In this document: positions 17,328 to 26,336 of the stretch, piece after piece
How positions within the stretch are numbered: position 1 is the stretch's first letter
Layout of the letters: each line of letters opens with the position of its first letter
Assembly (NCBI GenBank): GCA_002356515.1
Contig: AP017605.1
Coordinates: forward strand, 2,108,001-2,172,000
Length of the DNA stretch: 64,000 bases
Source: Mesorhizobium loti
GTDB taxonomy: Bacteria > Pseudomonadota > Alphaproteobacteria > Rhizobiales > Rhizobiaceae
Direction: 5' to 3'
Notes under the pieces: generated by a model
Database searches by the model: none
What the model saw: the letters and a program-made list of their open reading frames with translations, nothing else
What the model was told of the DNA's origin: nothing
Program-made: the position numbers and the translations under genes

Positions 17328-19406
17328 TCACTCCGCGAAGGTCAGCAGAAGGTTGAGATGGCGGTCGACCCGTGCCTGCGCTCCGGCTGGAATGGCGAAG
17401 GTGGTGTCTTCCTGAACGACCACGGCAGGCCCGTGGAACATGCTGCCCGAGACGAGGGTCTGCCGGTCGTGCAGGTCGACGGTTTCGACGCTCGCGCCCG
17501 TGTAGACCGGGAGCCGGCGCGCCGGGATGGCCGCAATTTCCACTTCTTCGGTCTCCGGGAGGGAGAGTTTCGGCCCGGCGCCTATGGCGGACAGCCGGAC
17601 GTTCACAAGCTCGATCTCGCCGTCCGGATCGTGGAAATCGTAGAGCTGCTGATGGGTGATGTGGAAGGCCTGCGCGATGGCGCCTGCATTGCCCTCCATC
17701 AGCCATTCCGGCAGAAGGACAACCTCGATCTCGTAACTCTGCCCGACATAGCGCATATCGCAGGACAGGTTGAGTTCCGCTGCCGCATCGTGCCCCTGCG
17801 CCGCGAGCCAGTCGCGGCCCTCCTGTGCAAGCGTCTCGAAGGCCTCGCGAATCCCGCCAAGCGCCACGGCCGACAGCGGGCTGAAGATGGTGCGGATGAA
17901 GTCGCCGCGCAGATCCGCCACCAGCCCGCCGAGCGCCGACACCACGCCGGGACGGCGTGGCGCCATGACACGCTTCATGCCAAGCTCGCGGGCAAGGAAG
18001 GCGCCGAGCATCGGACCGCCGCCGCCAAAGGGCATCAGCGTGAAATCGCGCAAGTCCACCCCGGCGCGCGAGGCGAGTTTCTCGACCTCGACGAACATCT
18101 CCGACACCGCGATATCGAGGATCGCCTGCGCCGTCTGCTCGACCGGGCGGCCGAGCCGGGCGGCAAGCTCGCCGATGGCGCGATGTGCCAGTCCGGTGTC
18201 GATCCTGAGCTGGCCGTAGGCCATCTCGCTGTGACCGAGCCATCCACACACGACCATGGCGTCCGTCACCGTCGCCTGCTCACCGCCACGGCCATAGCAG
18301 GCCGGCCCCGGTGTCGAACCGGCCGATTCCGGCCCGACCCGCAGCACCCCTTGCGCGTCGACAGTGGCGATCGAGCCGCCACCGACACCGATCGAACTGA
18401 CCGACACGGAGGGGATATGCAGCGGGAATTCGCCGATAAGCTCGCCGGTGCCAAACTGCGGCTCGCCATCGATGATAAGCGCGAAGTCGGCCGAAGTCCC
18501 GCCAATGTCGAGGGTAAGGATCTTGTCCTCTCCGGCTTGGCGCGCCAGCCACGAGGCGCCGATGACACCCGAGGCCGTTCCCGACAAGAGCATGTTGACG
18601 CAGGCGCGCTTGCCCTCGGCGGCGTTCATCAACCCGCCATTCGACTTGGTCAGCATCGGACGTGCCGGCACGCCGCGGCCCTTCAGCCGCTCTTCCAGTG
18701 CCGTCAAATAGCCGGAGACGCGCGGATGGACATAGCCGTTGAGGATGGCGGTCGAGCTGCGCTCATATTCGCGGATGACTGGCCAGACTTCCGCGGAAGA
18801 GAAGACGAACAGATCGGGCGCAAGACGGACGATCGCCGCCTTGACCGAGGCTTCCTGCACGGCGTTGCGCCAGGAATGGAGGAAGCAGACGATGATGCCA
18901 TGCGCCCCGTTCGCTTTCGCCACCGCGACCGCGCTTTCCACGGCCGCCATATCAGGCGCCTGGGATTCGCTGCCGTCGGCGCGCATGCGGGCCGGGATGC
19001 CGAACACCATGTCGCGTGAGATCAGCGGATCAGGCCGCGCGCAGAACAGCGAATACATGTCCGGCATGCGCAGCCGCGCGAGTTCGATGACGTCCTCGAA
19101 GCCGGCATTGGTGAACAGCGCCAGCGGCGCGCCCTTGCGCTGGATGATGGTGTTGATGCCGACAGTCGTGCCATGCACGAAACGCGTCATGCGGGCAGGA
19201 TCAAAGCCTTCGCGCTCGGCGAGAAGGGTGAGGCCCGTCATCAGCTCGGCACCCGGATCTTCCGGCGTCGTCAGCACTTTCAGCGAGGCGACGCGACCGG
19301 AATTGGCTTCGAGCGCGCAAAAGTCGATAAATGTGCCGCCGATATCGACGCCGACCTTCCAGTCGGCTTCGTTCCGCGCCTCGTCCGCCGCGATGGCACC
19401 ATCCAT
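17328..19406 (-). CDS. hyuA: hydantoinase A/5-oxoprolinase family protein
   Basis: This protein of about 692 residues has the actin-like ATPase phosphate loop in VGVDIGGTFIDFCALE near the N-terminus. Further hallmarks are RFVHGTTVGINTIIQRKG, LTLDIGGTSADFALI and FGGGGPMLGAFLAREL. The ATG at 19406 is preferred because GAAGGGA sits just upstream; a TTG eight codons earlier is also open. It is the first gene of a tightly packed minus-strand operon (hyuA, hyuB, HcnA-like, HcnB-like). The LysR-type box and 17-bp repeat array lie about 80-170 nt upstream. Confidence 0.92.
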   Translation of the reverse strand: MDGAIAADEARNEADWKVGVDIGGTFIDFCALEANSGRVASLKVLTTPEDPGAELMTGLTLLAEREGFDPARMTRFVHGTTVGINTIIQRKGAPLALFTNAGFEDVIELARLRMPDMYSLFCARPDPLISRDMVFGIPARMRADGSESQAPDMAAVESAVAVAKANGAHGIIVCFLHSWRNAVQEASVKAAIVRLAPDLFVFSSAEVWPVIREYERSSTAILNGYVHPRVSGYLTALEERLKGRGVPARPMLTKSNGGLMNAAEGKRACVNMLLSGTASGVIGASWLARQAGEDKILTLDIGGTSADFALIIDGEPQFGTGELIGEFPLHIPSVSVSSIGVGGGSIATVDAQGVLRVGPESAGSTPGPACYGRGGEQATVTDAMVVCGWLGHSEMAYGQLRIDTGLAHRAIGELAARLGRPVEQTAQAILDIAVSEMFVEVEKLASRAGVDLRDFTLMPFGGGGPMLGAFLARELGMKRVMAPRRPGVVSALGGLVADLRGDFIRTIFSPLSAVALGGIREAFETLAQEGRDWLAAQGHDAAAELNLSCDMRYVGQSYEIEVVLLPEWLMEGNAGAIAQAFHITHQQLYDFHDPDGEIELVNVRLSAIGAGPKLSLPETEEVEIAAIPARRLPVYTGASVETVDLHDRQTLVSGSMFHGPAVVVQEDTTFAIPAGAQARVDRHLNLLLTFAE

Positions 19407-19484
19407 GATACGTCCCTTCTTGTCTGCCAACCAAAGCTGACACGACAGGATGGCCGGGGTCCAAGACGTATGATGAGGAACGAT

Positions 19485-19499
19485 ATAAGTCTTGCTTAT
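19485..19499. promoter_or_regulatory. probable LysR-type operator upstream of hyuA
   Basis: ATAAG-TCTTG-CTTAT is a perfect inverted repeat containing the T-N11-A pattern used by LysR-type regulators. It lies 78 nt upstream of the hyuA start. A closely similar box (ATAGG-TTAAG-CTTAT) sits in front of the adjacent lysR gene, which supports binding of that regulator at both sites. Confidence 0.6.
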
Positions 19500-19574
19500 G
19501 CCCCCTTCTTGCTTATGCCCCCTTCTTGCTTATGCCCCCTTCTTGCTTATGCCCCCTTCTTGCTTATGCCCTTG
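19490..19574. repeat. five-copy 17-bp tandem repeat with CTTAT half-sites
   Basis: Four identical copies of TCTTGCTTATGCCCCCT and a fifth that diverges after 14 nt run head to tail. The first copy supplies the right half of the operator at 19485-19499, so the array repeats the CTTAT half-site five times at 17-nt steps. The last copy contains the stop codon of the lysR gene. Copy number could vary by slippage. Confidence 0.9.
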
Positions 19575-20469
19575 TCTTGTCACCGCCCAGCACGACGGAA
19601 CAGGCCGCGCGGATCTGGTCGCGCATCATCTCATCGGCCCGCGAAAGTGCCCGTGTGCGCGAGGTGAGCAGCGCGATCGGAAATTCCGGCGCATTCGCCA
19701 GCGGCCGGACGGCAAGCCCGGCAAACTGATGCCAGGGCAGCAGCGCGTCGACAAGCGCGACACCCAGGCCGGCCTGGACGAAGCCGACGGCCGAGATGGA
19801 GACATCGATCTCGAGCGACGGCGAAAGCGCCACGCCCTGCGCACGGGCCGCGTGGGCCAGTTCGTCAGCGGGACGTGTGTTGCCGCGATAGGATATCAAG
19901 TCCTCGCCGGCGAGATCGGCGAGCGTCAGCTCGGTTTTCCCGGCCAATACATGCCCGGCGGGCAGCAGGCAGGCGAAACCGACGCTGCCGATCACTTCAG
20001 CCTCGATATCGGGAGGCAGGCGGTCGTCCAAGGCCACGCCAAGACTGGCATCGCCAGCGCGCAGCATGTCGACGATGGCGGCGATCGGCGCCATATGGGA
20101 GCGCAGCAAGATGTCGGGATGCTGCGCCCGAAAGCTGGTGAACGCGCGCGGCAAGATCGCCATGGCCGGCGGCGGTGAGGCCGCGACCCGCACCAGCCCC
20201 GTCCGGCCCAAACGCAGGTCGGTGGTCTTGCGGCGCAAGCCCTCCAGCCCCGCCGACAGCCGCTCGGCATCGGCGAAGATTTCGAGCGCCTCCGGGGTCG
20301 GCCGCAGCCGGCCCTTCACCCGCTCGAACAGCGTGAAGCCGAGTTCGTCCTCGGTGTGGAGCAGGATCTGGCTGAGCGCGGGCTGGGAAATGTTCAGCAT
20401 CCGCGCCGCGGCGGTCACGGTGCCCGCGCGCATGACGGCGATGAACACTTCGAGCTGCCGGGCCCGCAT
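19564..20469 (-). CDS. LysR family transcriptional regulator
   Basis: This 301-residue protein begins MRARQLEVFIAVMRAGTV, then has the winged HTH ARMLNISQPALSQILLHTE followed by LGFTLFERVKGRLRPTPEA. The effector-binding half continues to a C-terminus encoded inside the 17-bp repeat array. It sits upstream of hyuA on the same strand and divergent from the FAD oxidase at 20585, so it probably regulates both and itself. The chosen ATG is the conserved family start; a longer open frame runs into the divergent promoter. Confidence 0.92.
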   Translation of the reverse strand: MRARQLEVFIAVMRAGTVTAAARMLNISQPALSQILLHTEDELGFTLFERVKGRLRPTPEALEIFADAERLSAGLEGLRRKTTDLRLGRTGLVRVAASPPPAMAILPRAFTSFRAQHPDILLRSHMAPIAAIVDMLRAGDASLGVALDDRLPPDIEAEVIGSVGFACLLPAGHVLAGKTELTLADLAGEDLISYRGNTRPADELAHAARAQGVALSPSLEIDVSISAVGFVQAGLGVALVDALLPWHQFAGLAVRPLANAPEFPIALLTSRTRALSRADEMMRDQIRAACSVVLGGDKTRA

Positions 20470-20478
20470 GGCCACTCC

Positions 20479-20493
20479 ATAGGTTAAGCTTAT
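20479..20493. promoter_or_regulatory. probable LysR-type operator in the lysR / FAD-oxidase divergent region
   Basis: ATAGG-TTAAG-CTTAT fits T-N11-A and differs by one base in its left arm from the box upstream of hyuA. It lies 9 nt upstream of the lysR start codon, where it could mediate autoregulation, and about 90 nt upstream of the divergent FAD oxidase gene. Confidence 0.55.
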
Positions 20494-20584
20494 GGTTCTT
20501 GTCCAAACCCATCTTTGACGCAATGAAGCGGTGCCGACAAGATCGGCGCCGTCAGGGATCATCCCTTTGGCACAGGGAATAACC

Positions 20585-21793
20585 ATGGATGTGATCGTGC
20601 TGGGCGGCGGACTGATGGGGACGGCTTGCGCCTATTTCCTCGCCAGGCGCGGCGCACGCGTGACGCTGATCGAGCGCAACCGGATCGGCATCGGCGCGAC
20701 CGTCGCCTCCTTCGGCAACATCCGGCGCACGGGACGCCATCTGTCCCAGCTTCCGCTGGCCCATCGGTCGCTGCGGCTGTGGGGCGAAGCCGAAAAGATG
20801 CTTGGCCGCGACGTGGAATTCCGCGCCACTGGTCATATCAGGCTGATCTTCGATGAAGGAAGCCTTGCCGACATGCGGGCCCATGCCCAAGCCGCACGGC
20901 CCTGGGGGCTCGAGCTGGAAGAACTTGGCCCGCGTGAGGTCCGTTCCCGTTTTCCCGGCCTCGGCCCTGACGCGGTCGCCGCATCGTTCTCTCCGCATGA
21001 CGGCAGCGGCAATCCGCGGCTGATCGCACCCGCCTTTGCCGACGCGGCCCGCAAGCTCGGCGCGGAAATCATCGAGGACGCTGAAGTCGACACGATCAAG
21101 CACTCGGGTTCCGGTTTCCTTGTCACCACTTCGAAAGGCGCATTCGCCGCCGAGTGCCTGCTCAACACCGCCGGTGCCTGGGGCGCACGCATCGCCGCGC
21201 GGTTCGGGGAAGAGGTCCCGCTCGACGCCCGGGGTCCGCAGATGGGGGTGACGGAGCCGCTGCCGCATCGGATCCTGCCTGTGGTCGGCATCTGGACGCG
21301 CGACAAGCACCATGGCGCCTATCTGCGCCAGGTCGAGCGGGGCAACATCGTCTTCGGCGGCGCGGCCGAAAGGGTGCCGGTGGACCTCGATCCGGGCCAT
21401 GCGGTCGCCGACCCGATGCGCCTCCCGTTGCAACTGCGCGCGGTCACACGGCTGCTGCCGGCAATCGCGCAGGTCGCGGTCATCCGCACCTGGTCCGGCT
21501 GCGAGGGCTATGTGCGGGACATGCTGCCGGTCATGGGAGGCTCGGCGACGACGCCAGGCTTGTTCCACGCCTTCGGTTTCTGCGGGCACGGCTTCCAGCT
21601 CGGTCCGGGCGTGGGCGACGCCATGGCCGAACTCATCATGACCGGCCGTTGCGAAACGCCACTTGACGATTTCAGGATTGATCGCTTCGCCCGCGCAGGT
21701 TTCGCGATGAGTGCTTTCGCGAAGGACGGTTCAGTTCGAGCCTCCGGCTGCGCCGGGCTTGGCAAAGCGTCTGGTTGGTCAGCGAAAATCTGA
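20585..21793 (+). CDS. FAD-dependent oxidoreductase, DadA/sarcosine-oxidase-like
   Basis: This 402-residue protein opens directly with MDVIVLGGGLMGTACAYFLARRG, a complete FAD-binding motif, and has VTLIERNRIGIGATVASFGN. Its C-terminal contact is FGFCGHGFQLGPGVGDAMA. It resembles the DAO-fold oxidases for secondary amines and D-amino acids. It is transcribed divergently from lysR across a 115-nt region holding a LysR box, so it is probably part of the same regulon as hyuAB. The last 25 or so residues (SAFAKDGSVRASGC onward) look poorly conserved. Confidence 0.87.
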   Translation: MDVIVLGGGLMGTACAYFLARRGARVTLIERNRIGIGATVASFGNIRRTGRHLSQLPLAHRSLRLWGEAEKMLGRDVEFRATGHIRLIFDEGSLADMRAHAQAARPWGLELEELGPREVRSRFPGLGPDAVAASFSPHDGSGNPRLIAPAFADAARKLGAEIIEDAEVDTIKHSGSGFLVTTSKGAFAAECLLNTAGAWGARIAARFGEEVPLDARGPQMGVTEPLPHRILPVVGIWTRDKHHGAYLRQVERGNIVFGGAAERVPVDLDPGHAVADPMRLPLQLRAVTRLLPAIAQVAVIRTWSGCEGYVRDMLPVMGGSATTPGLFHAFGFCGHGFQLGPGVGDAMAELIMTGRCETPLDDFRIDRFARAGFAMSAFAKDGSVRASGCAGLGKASGWSAKI

Positions 21794-21874
21794 CTGGTGT
21801 GGCGTTTCGACCAAGCGCATAATTGCCAAGCCTGCGCAGCGTTGAACTTGCGCCGCAAGGACAGGAGGCCGGCA

Positions 21875-22900
21875 ATGAGCACAGCTCGCGAAAAGGTCGA
21901 CCGTCAGCGCCGCCGGCTGCTCGGCGCGGTCGCTCTTGCGGCTGCCGGCCAGTTCGGCATGCCGGTCGTGTTCGGCGCGCAGGCAACCGGACAACTGGAC
22001 GCGTCCTTCGGCCCGCTGAAGCAGGTCGATGCCGGCGTGCTCAAAATCGAGTATGCCGAGGCCGGTCCGTCCGACGGCCCGCCGGTCGTGCTCTTGCATG
22101 GCTGGCCGTACGACATTCACAGCTTCGTCGACGTTGCACCGATGCTTGCATCGGCGGGGCATCGCGTGCTGGTACCCTATCTGCGCGGCTATGGGGGAAC
22201 GCTCTTTCGTTCCGCCGGGACATTTCGCAACGGCGAGCCCGCGGCGCTCGCCGTCGATCTCACCGCCTTCATGGATAGTCTCAAGATCAAAACCGCGGTC
22301 CTGGCGGGCTTCGACTGGGGCGCCCGGACAGCCGACATTGTCGCCGCGCTCTGGCCCGAGCGCGTCAAGGCGCTGGTTTCCGTCAGCGGCTACCTGATCG
22401 GTAGCCAGGAGGCCGGCAAGATGCCCCTGCCGCCGCAAGCCGAGTTCGAGTGGTGGTACCAGTTCTACCTCGCAACGGAACGCGGCCGTCTTGGCTACGA
22501 GAAAAACCGGCGCGATTTCAACGAGCTGATCTGGCATCTCGCTTCGCCGAAATGGGCATTCGATGACGCCACCTACGCGCGTAGCGCGGCGGCCTTCGAC
22601 AACCCTGATCACGTCGACATCGTGGTCCACAACTACCGCTGGCGGCTCGGCCTGGCCGAAGGCGAGGCCGAGTACGCCGAAATGGAGAAACAACTGGCCA
22701 CCGCCCCGACCATCGGTGTCCCGACCATCACGATGGAGAGCGACGCCAACGGCGCGCCGCATCCAGCGCCGAGTTCATACGCCAAGATGTTCACTGGCAA
22801 GTATGAGCATCGGCAGATCGAGGGAGGTGTCGGGCACAACCTCCCTCAGGAGGCGCCGAAGGCCTTTGTCCAGGCCGTTCTTGACGTCGCCGGTTCGTGA
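21875..22900 (+). CDS. exported alpha/beta hydrolase, epoxide hydrolase/dehalogenase-like
   Basis: This 341-residue protein starts after AGGAGG and carries a likely twin-arginine signal (DRQRRRLLGAVALAAAG). The alpha/beta hydrolase oxyanion loop is LLHGWPYD. The nucleophile elbow is GFDWGAR, with Asp rather than Ser, as in haloalkane dehalogenases and epoxide hydrolases. The catalytic His is in GVGHNLPQEAP near the end. The Asp nucleophile points to cleavage of C-halogen or epoxide bonds by a covalent ester route. A role with the neighbouring oxidases is not evident. Confidence 0.85.
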   Translation: MSTAREKVDRQRRRLLGAVALAAAGQFGMPVVFGAQATGQLDASFGPLKQVDAGVLKIEYAEAGPSDGPPVVLLHGWPYDIHSFVDVAPMLASAGHRVLVPYLRGYGGTLFRSAGTFRNGEPAALAVDLTAFMDSLKIKTAVLAGFDWGARTADIVAALWPERVKALVSVSGYLIGSQEAGKMPLPPQAEFEWWYQFYLATERGRLGYEKNRRDFNELIWHLASPKWAFDDATYARSAAAFDNPDHVDIVVHNYRWRLGLAEGEAEYAEMEKQLATAPTIGVPTITMESDANGAPHPAPSSYAKMFTGKYEHRQIEGGVGHNLPQEAPKAFVQAVLDVAGS

Positions 22901-23145
22901 GGCCGTCCGCCCAGCCGTGACGGCGTGACCATGATTTCGCCCCAGCGAGGTGGCCGACGTTCTGTCGGACAGGCGGCACGTGGCTGAACTGGACGAACTG
23001 CGAGAGACTCATCCTGCCTTCGGCAATCTCGTGAGATTGGGCGGTCAGGGAGCGTGACGCACATCGTCCGAAGTATCGCTGCTCTGGTGAATATTAGCGC
23101 ATTTGATAGTATCGCTCCCACGCCGCCAGCCAAGGCACCCGTAGC

Positions 23146-26100
23146 ATGTCGGAAAAGCCTCGAGTAGAGCCTCCAATCGTGGCCCTTACCAACAGCGTCG
23201 TGAGCAGGGACGACAGTAGTGTGTCCGACGTTCGCAGCGAGCGGCGCGTTATGACAGCTCTCTGTTATGATCTGGTCGGATCGACCGACCTGCTCGCAGC
23301 TCTGGATATCGAGGACTATGACGAACTGGAGTCGGCCTTTCGGCGTGAGGCAAGACAGGCAATCTCATCGTATTCGGGCGTTGTCGTGATGGAAGCCGGC
23401 GACGGTGGTGTCGCACTTTTTCCAGCAGAGATGGAGGCAAAGGACGCGGCTTCGCAGGCGATCCGGGCCGGGCTCGAAATCATTGAAGCGTGCAAGCGGG
23501 TCGGGCTGGAGAAAGACCATACGGACCTACATGTTCGGGTCGGGATCGCTACATCCATGACCCTCGTTCACGAGGACGGCGGTAACACGGCGCATGCCAG
23601 CGTCACTGGCCCTGCTTTGGCCATGGCGACGCGGCTTCAGGCCATGGCTCAGCCGGATGCAATATTGGTGTCCGACGAGACCCGAAATCTGGCGCGGCGG
23701 TCCCACGTTTTCAGTTTTCGTGGCATTCACGTTATTAAGGGTTTCGCGGAGCCGGAGCGGACCTGGCGTGCCATCAGCCACAAGCGGGACGTCGACCGCT
23801 TCTTCGCCTTCGGGCGCTTGAACAATACGTTTATAGGCCGTGGGGACGAACTGGCCACCATCGCCGCATGTTGGCGCGATGCTGTCGCCGGCAAGGGCGG
23901 CGTCATTTTGGTTCAGGGTGAGGCCGGTATCGGCAAGTCCCGGCTGCTTTATGAAGTCCGCAAGAGGACACGCTTTCAGCGGGCAAAATTGCTGCTTTTT
24001 CAATGTCAGCCAGGCGGCTCTCACTCGGCCCTTTATCCTCTGCTGCAAAATGTTCGCAGTGAGCTGGCTGGCAAAGAGGGGCGGCTGGAGACCTCAGACG
24101 TAGCGAAGGTCTTCGGAAATCAAAGCGTTCACGATGACGAAGTGGTCGACATCTTCTCGTTTCTGCTTGGGGCTGAGGGATCGAACCCCACTCTGAAAGA
24201 GGCTGATCTCAAGGTCATCCGGGAGAAAGCCACCTGGGCGGCGCGCAGAAGCATCGAAGCCATATGCAAACGCGGACCACTCATCCTGGTGGTCGAAGAC
24301 ATACATTGGATCGACCCCACATCGAGGCAATTACTGGAGGAAATTGCACTCTTCATTCATCGGCTGCCCGCGCTTCTCATAATGACTGCGCGACCTGGAT
24401 CTGAGACTTATTCAGAGTTCCGGGACGTGTCGAATATCACTCTGAAGCCGCTCGATCGCGAGGAAACGCGACAGGCAATCATCGCCATGCGGCCGGAAAT
24501 TGGGTCAGCCACGCACTCGGAACTCGTTAGCATGGTGGAGGAGGTAACCGGGGGCGTGCCTCTCTTCATCGAGGAAATCTGCCAATGGATCGCCGAAAAT
24601 GCAGCCTCCATAACGGATCGCCTTGCGCCAGCCGGCTCATCAAGCCGAATATCGGTGTTTGAAGGCATCGTTGAAGCCAGGCTGGAAGCCTTGGGCCCCG
24701 CAAAGGATGTGGCACGAGCGGCAGCCGTCGCCGGCAATCGTTTCAATCTGGAATTGCTCCGCAAGCTGCTGCCGGAATACAGTGACGAGACGATCAGGAA
24801 CGCACTGGACACCCTCATCGAGGCGGAATTCCTCATCCGGGTCAGGCCTTCCGGCGAGCCCGACTATGGATTTCGTCACGCTCTGATCCGAGAGACAATC
24901 TACAATGCACTGCTGCGGAGGAGACGGCAGACCCTTCATCAGTCGCTTTTCTCCACCGTCGGCCGCGACCGAAATCTGGCTCCCTGGCTGGGTACGGCTG
25001 AACTGGCGGAGCATGCTGAACGCGCTGGCCTTATCGAGGAAGCGATCGATCAGTTCATCGCAGCCGGCCGGGAAAGCTACGTCCGCTCTGCAATGGCCGA
25101 GGCGAGACAGATTCTCGACCATGCCATGACCCTTTGCCAGCGAGTGAGAAGGCCGGACAAGCAGGACGTTTTGCGCCTCGCCGCGATGATGCCGCTCGGG
25201 CCGATACTTACAGCCACGGAAGGTCCAAACTCGCTGCCGGCCCGCAAACTTTACGAGGACGGGGTAGAGATCGCCAGGCGGCGGCCACTCGCCGAGCGTG
25301 CGAAGTGGTTTCCGATCTACTGGGGTTGGTGGTTCACCGACTCCACCATCGACGGGGAGCGCGCACGGACCGTCCTCGCCGACCTGAGGGATGTCGACGA
25401 CCCCGAAGTGCAGTTTCAAGCCAGACACTGTGTCTGGGCGATCGAATTTAATCTTGGGCATCACAAGAACTGTGTCGCAGCGGTCGACGAAGGACTTGCG
25501 CTCTATGGGACAGGCCAAAGGGCAGGAGATGCCACTCTGTTCGGCGGCCATGACGCCAGGGTCTGCGGCCTGTCGCACAGGGGTCTCTCTCAGTGGTTTA
25601 CCGGCCGGGCCGCAAGCGCAGTTCGGTCGTTGGCTGAAGCCAGGCGCTGGGCAATGCAAACGGCGCATGTTGGTAGTATCGCCCATGCCTACATCAACGA
25701 AGCGATGCTTGATTGCTATCGCCGAGATTTCTCGGCGCTGCGCGGCGTCATCGCCGATATCCGCGAATTGACGAAGCGCCACCATCTGCCCTCCCTTGCC
25801 GCCTTGGCGCAAATTCTCGAAGGCTGGTGCGAAGGAAATGCTGCTCGGGTTGAGCAAGGCAGGGACCAGATCAAGGAGGGTCTCGCGATCCACGGCGAAC
25901 TCCAGACGCCGGAAGACTATCCTGTCTACTACGGCATGCTGGCGGAGCTTCTGGCCCGGACAGGCGAGACTGACGAGGCCCTCAGGCTTGTCTCTTCCGC
26001 GGCTGCGGAAGCCGAAGCAGGCGGCAGCCTTTCTTGGCTCGCCGAACTCTATCGGCGAAAGGCACATCTGCTTCTACTGAGAGGTTCCTCGGGCACGGAT

Positions 26101-26307
26101 GTTGTTGCCGCGCTCTCCAAAAGCCTGGCTACCGCCGATGAGCAAAATGCGGTGCCAATCCTGCTCAATGCATATGAGATGCTCAGGACATGGGGCGTAT
26201 CGGAGGAATTATCCCGGCAGTACCGTGGGCGCGTCGCCTTGGCGAAATCAGCCATCGAGCAGGGCGCGGCGTTGTTCGTCAATCTAGAACCAAGCCTGCG
26301 CCGCTAG
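23146..26307 (+). CDS. class III cyclase-like / AAA-type NTPase fusion regulator
   Basis: This 1053-residue protein has a cyclase-homology domain at about 35-210: metal Asp42 in YDLVGSTD and Asp86 in MEAGDGGVALF are kept. Residues usually Lys and Asn in active class III cyclases appear as Met82 and Ala159, while Arg163 is kept. An NTPase domain follows: FIGRGDEL near 229, Walker A GEAGIGKS at 258-265 and Walker B ILVVEDIHWID. The C-terminal half is helical and TPR/MalT-like. Such fusions act as signal-responsive regulators. It ends 29 nt before the YcaO gene, and a cyclase/kinase fusion partner is a known feature of some TOMM clusters. It may sense a signal without making cyclic nucleotide. 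Confidence 0.85.
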   Translation: MSEKPRVEPPIVALTNSVVSRDDSSVSDVRSERRVMTALCYDLVGSTDLLAALDIEDYDELESAFRREARQAISSYSGVVVMEAGDGGVALFPAEMEAKDAASQAIRAGLEIIEACKRVGLEKDHTDLHVRVGIATSMTLVHEDGGNTAHASVTGPALAMATRLQAMAQPDAILVSDETRNLARRSHVFSFRGIHVIKGFAEPERTWRAISHKRDVDRFFAFGRLNNTFIGRGDELATIAACWRDAVAGKGGVILVQGEAGIGKSRLLYEVRKRTRFQRAKLLLFQCQPGGSHSALYPLLQNVRSELAGKEGRLETSDVAKVFGNQSVHDDEVVDIFSFLLGAEGSNPTLKEADLKVIREKATWAARRSIEAICKRGPLILVVEDIHWIDPTSRQLLEEIALFIHRLPALLIMTARPGSETYSEFRDVSNITLKPLDREETRQAIIAMRPEIGSATHSELVSMVEEVTGGVPLFIEEICQWIAENAASITDRLAPAGSSSRISVFEGIVEARLEALGPAKDVARAAAVAGNRFNLELLRKLLPEYSDETIRNALDTLIEAEFLIRVRPSGEPDYGFRHALIRETIYNALLRRRRQTLHQSLFSTVGRDRNLAPWLGTAELAEHAERAGLIEEAIDQFIAAGRESYVRSAMAEARQILDHAMTLCQRVRRPDKQDVLRLAAMMPLGPILTATEGPNSLPARKLYEDGVEIARRRPLAERAKWFPIYWGWWFTDSTIDGERARTVLADLRDVDDPEVQFQARHCVWAIEFNLGHHKNCVAAVDEGLALYGTGQRAGDATLFGGHDARVCGLSHRGLSQWFTGRAASAVRSLAEARRWAMQTAHVGSIAHAYINEAMLDCYRRDFSALRGVIADIRELTKRHHLPSLAALAQILEGWCEGNAARVEQGRDQIKEGLAIHGELQTPEDYPVYYGMLAELLARTGETDEALRLVSSAAAEAEAGGSLSWLAELYRRKAHLLLLRGSSGTDVVAALSKSLATADEQNAVPILLNAYEMLRTWGVSEELSRQYRGRVALAKSAIEQGAALFVNLEPSLRR

Positions 26308-26336
26308 CCGCGCGGCTGGGAGATCGGGAAGCCTCC

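Noticed and set aside
17142..19019. Long plus-strand frame opposite hyuA
   Set aside because: It is the antisense shadow of a strongly recognised protein and its translation has low-complexity Arg/Asp-rich composition. The same applies to long antisense frames over the aminotransferase, SBP, HyuB, cyclase/NTPase and HyfF genes.
19490..19574. CRISPR array
   Set aside because: The repeats are only 17 bp and directly adjacent without spacers; they are a simple tandem repeat.
22901..23145. Short precursor peptide upstream of the cyclase/NTPase gene
   Set aside because: Only an 18-residue basic frame without Cys and without a good ribosome site was found.
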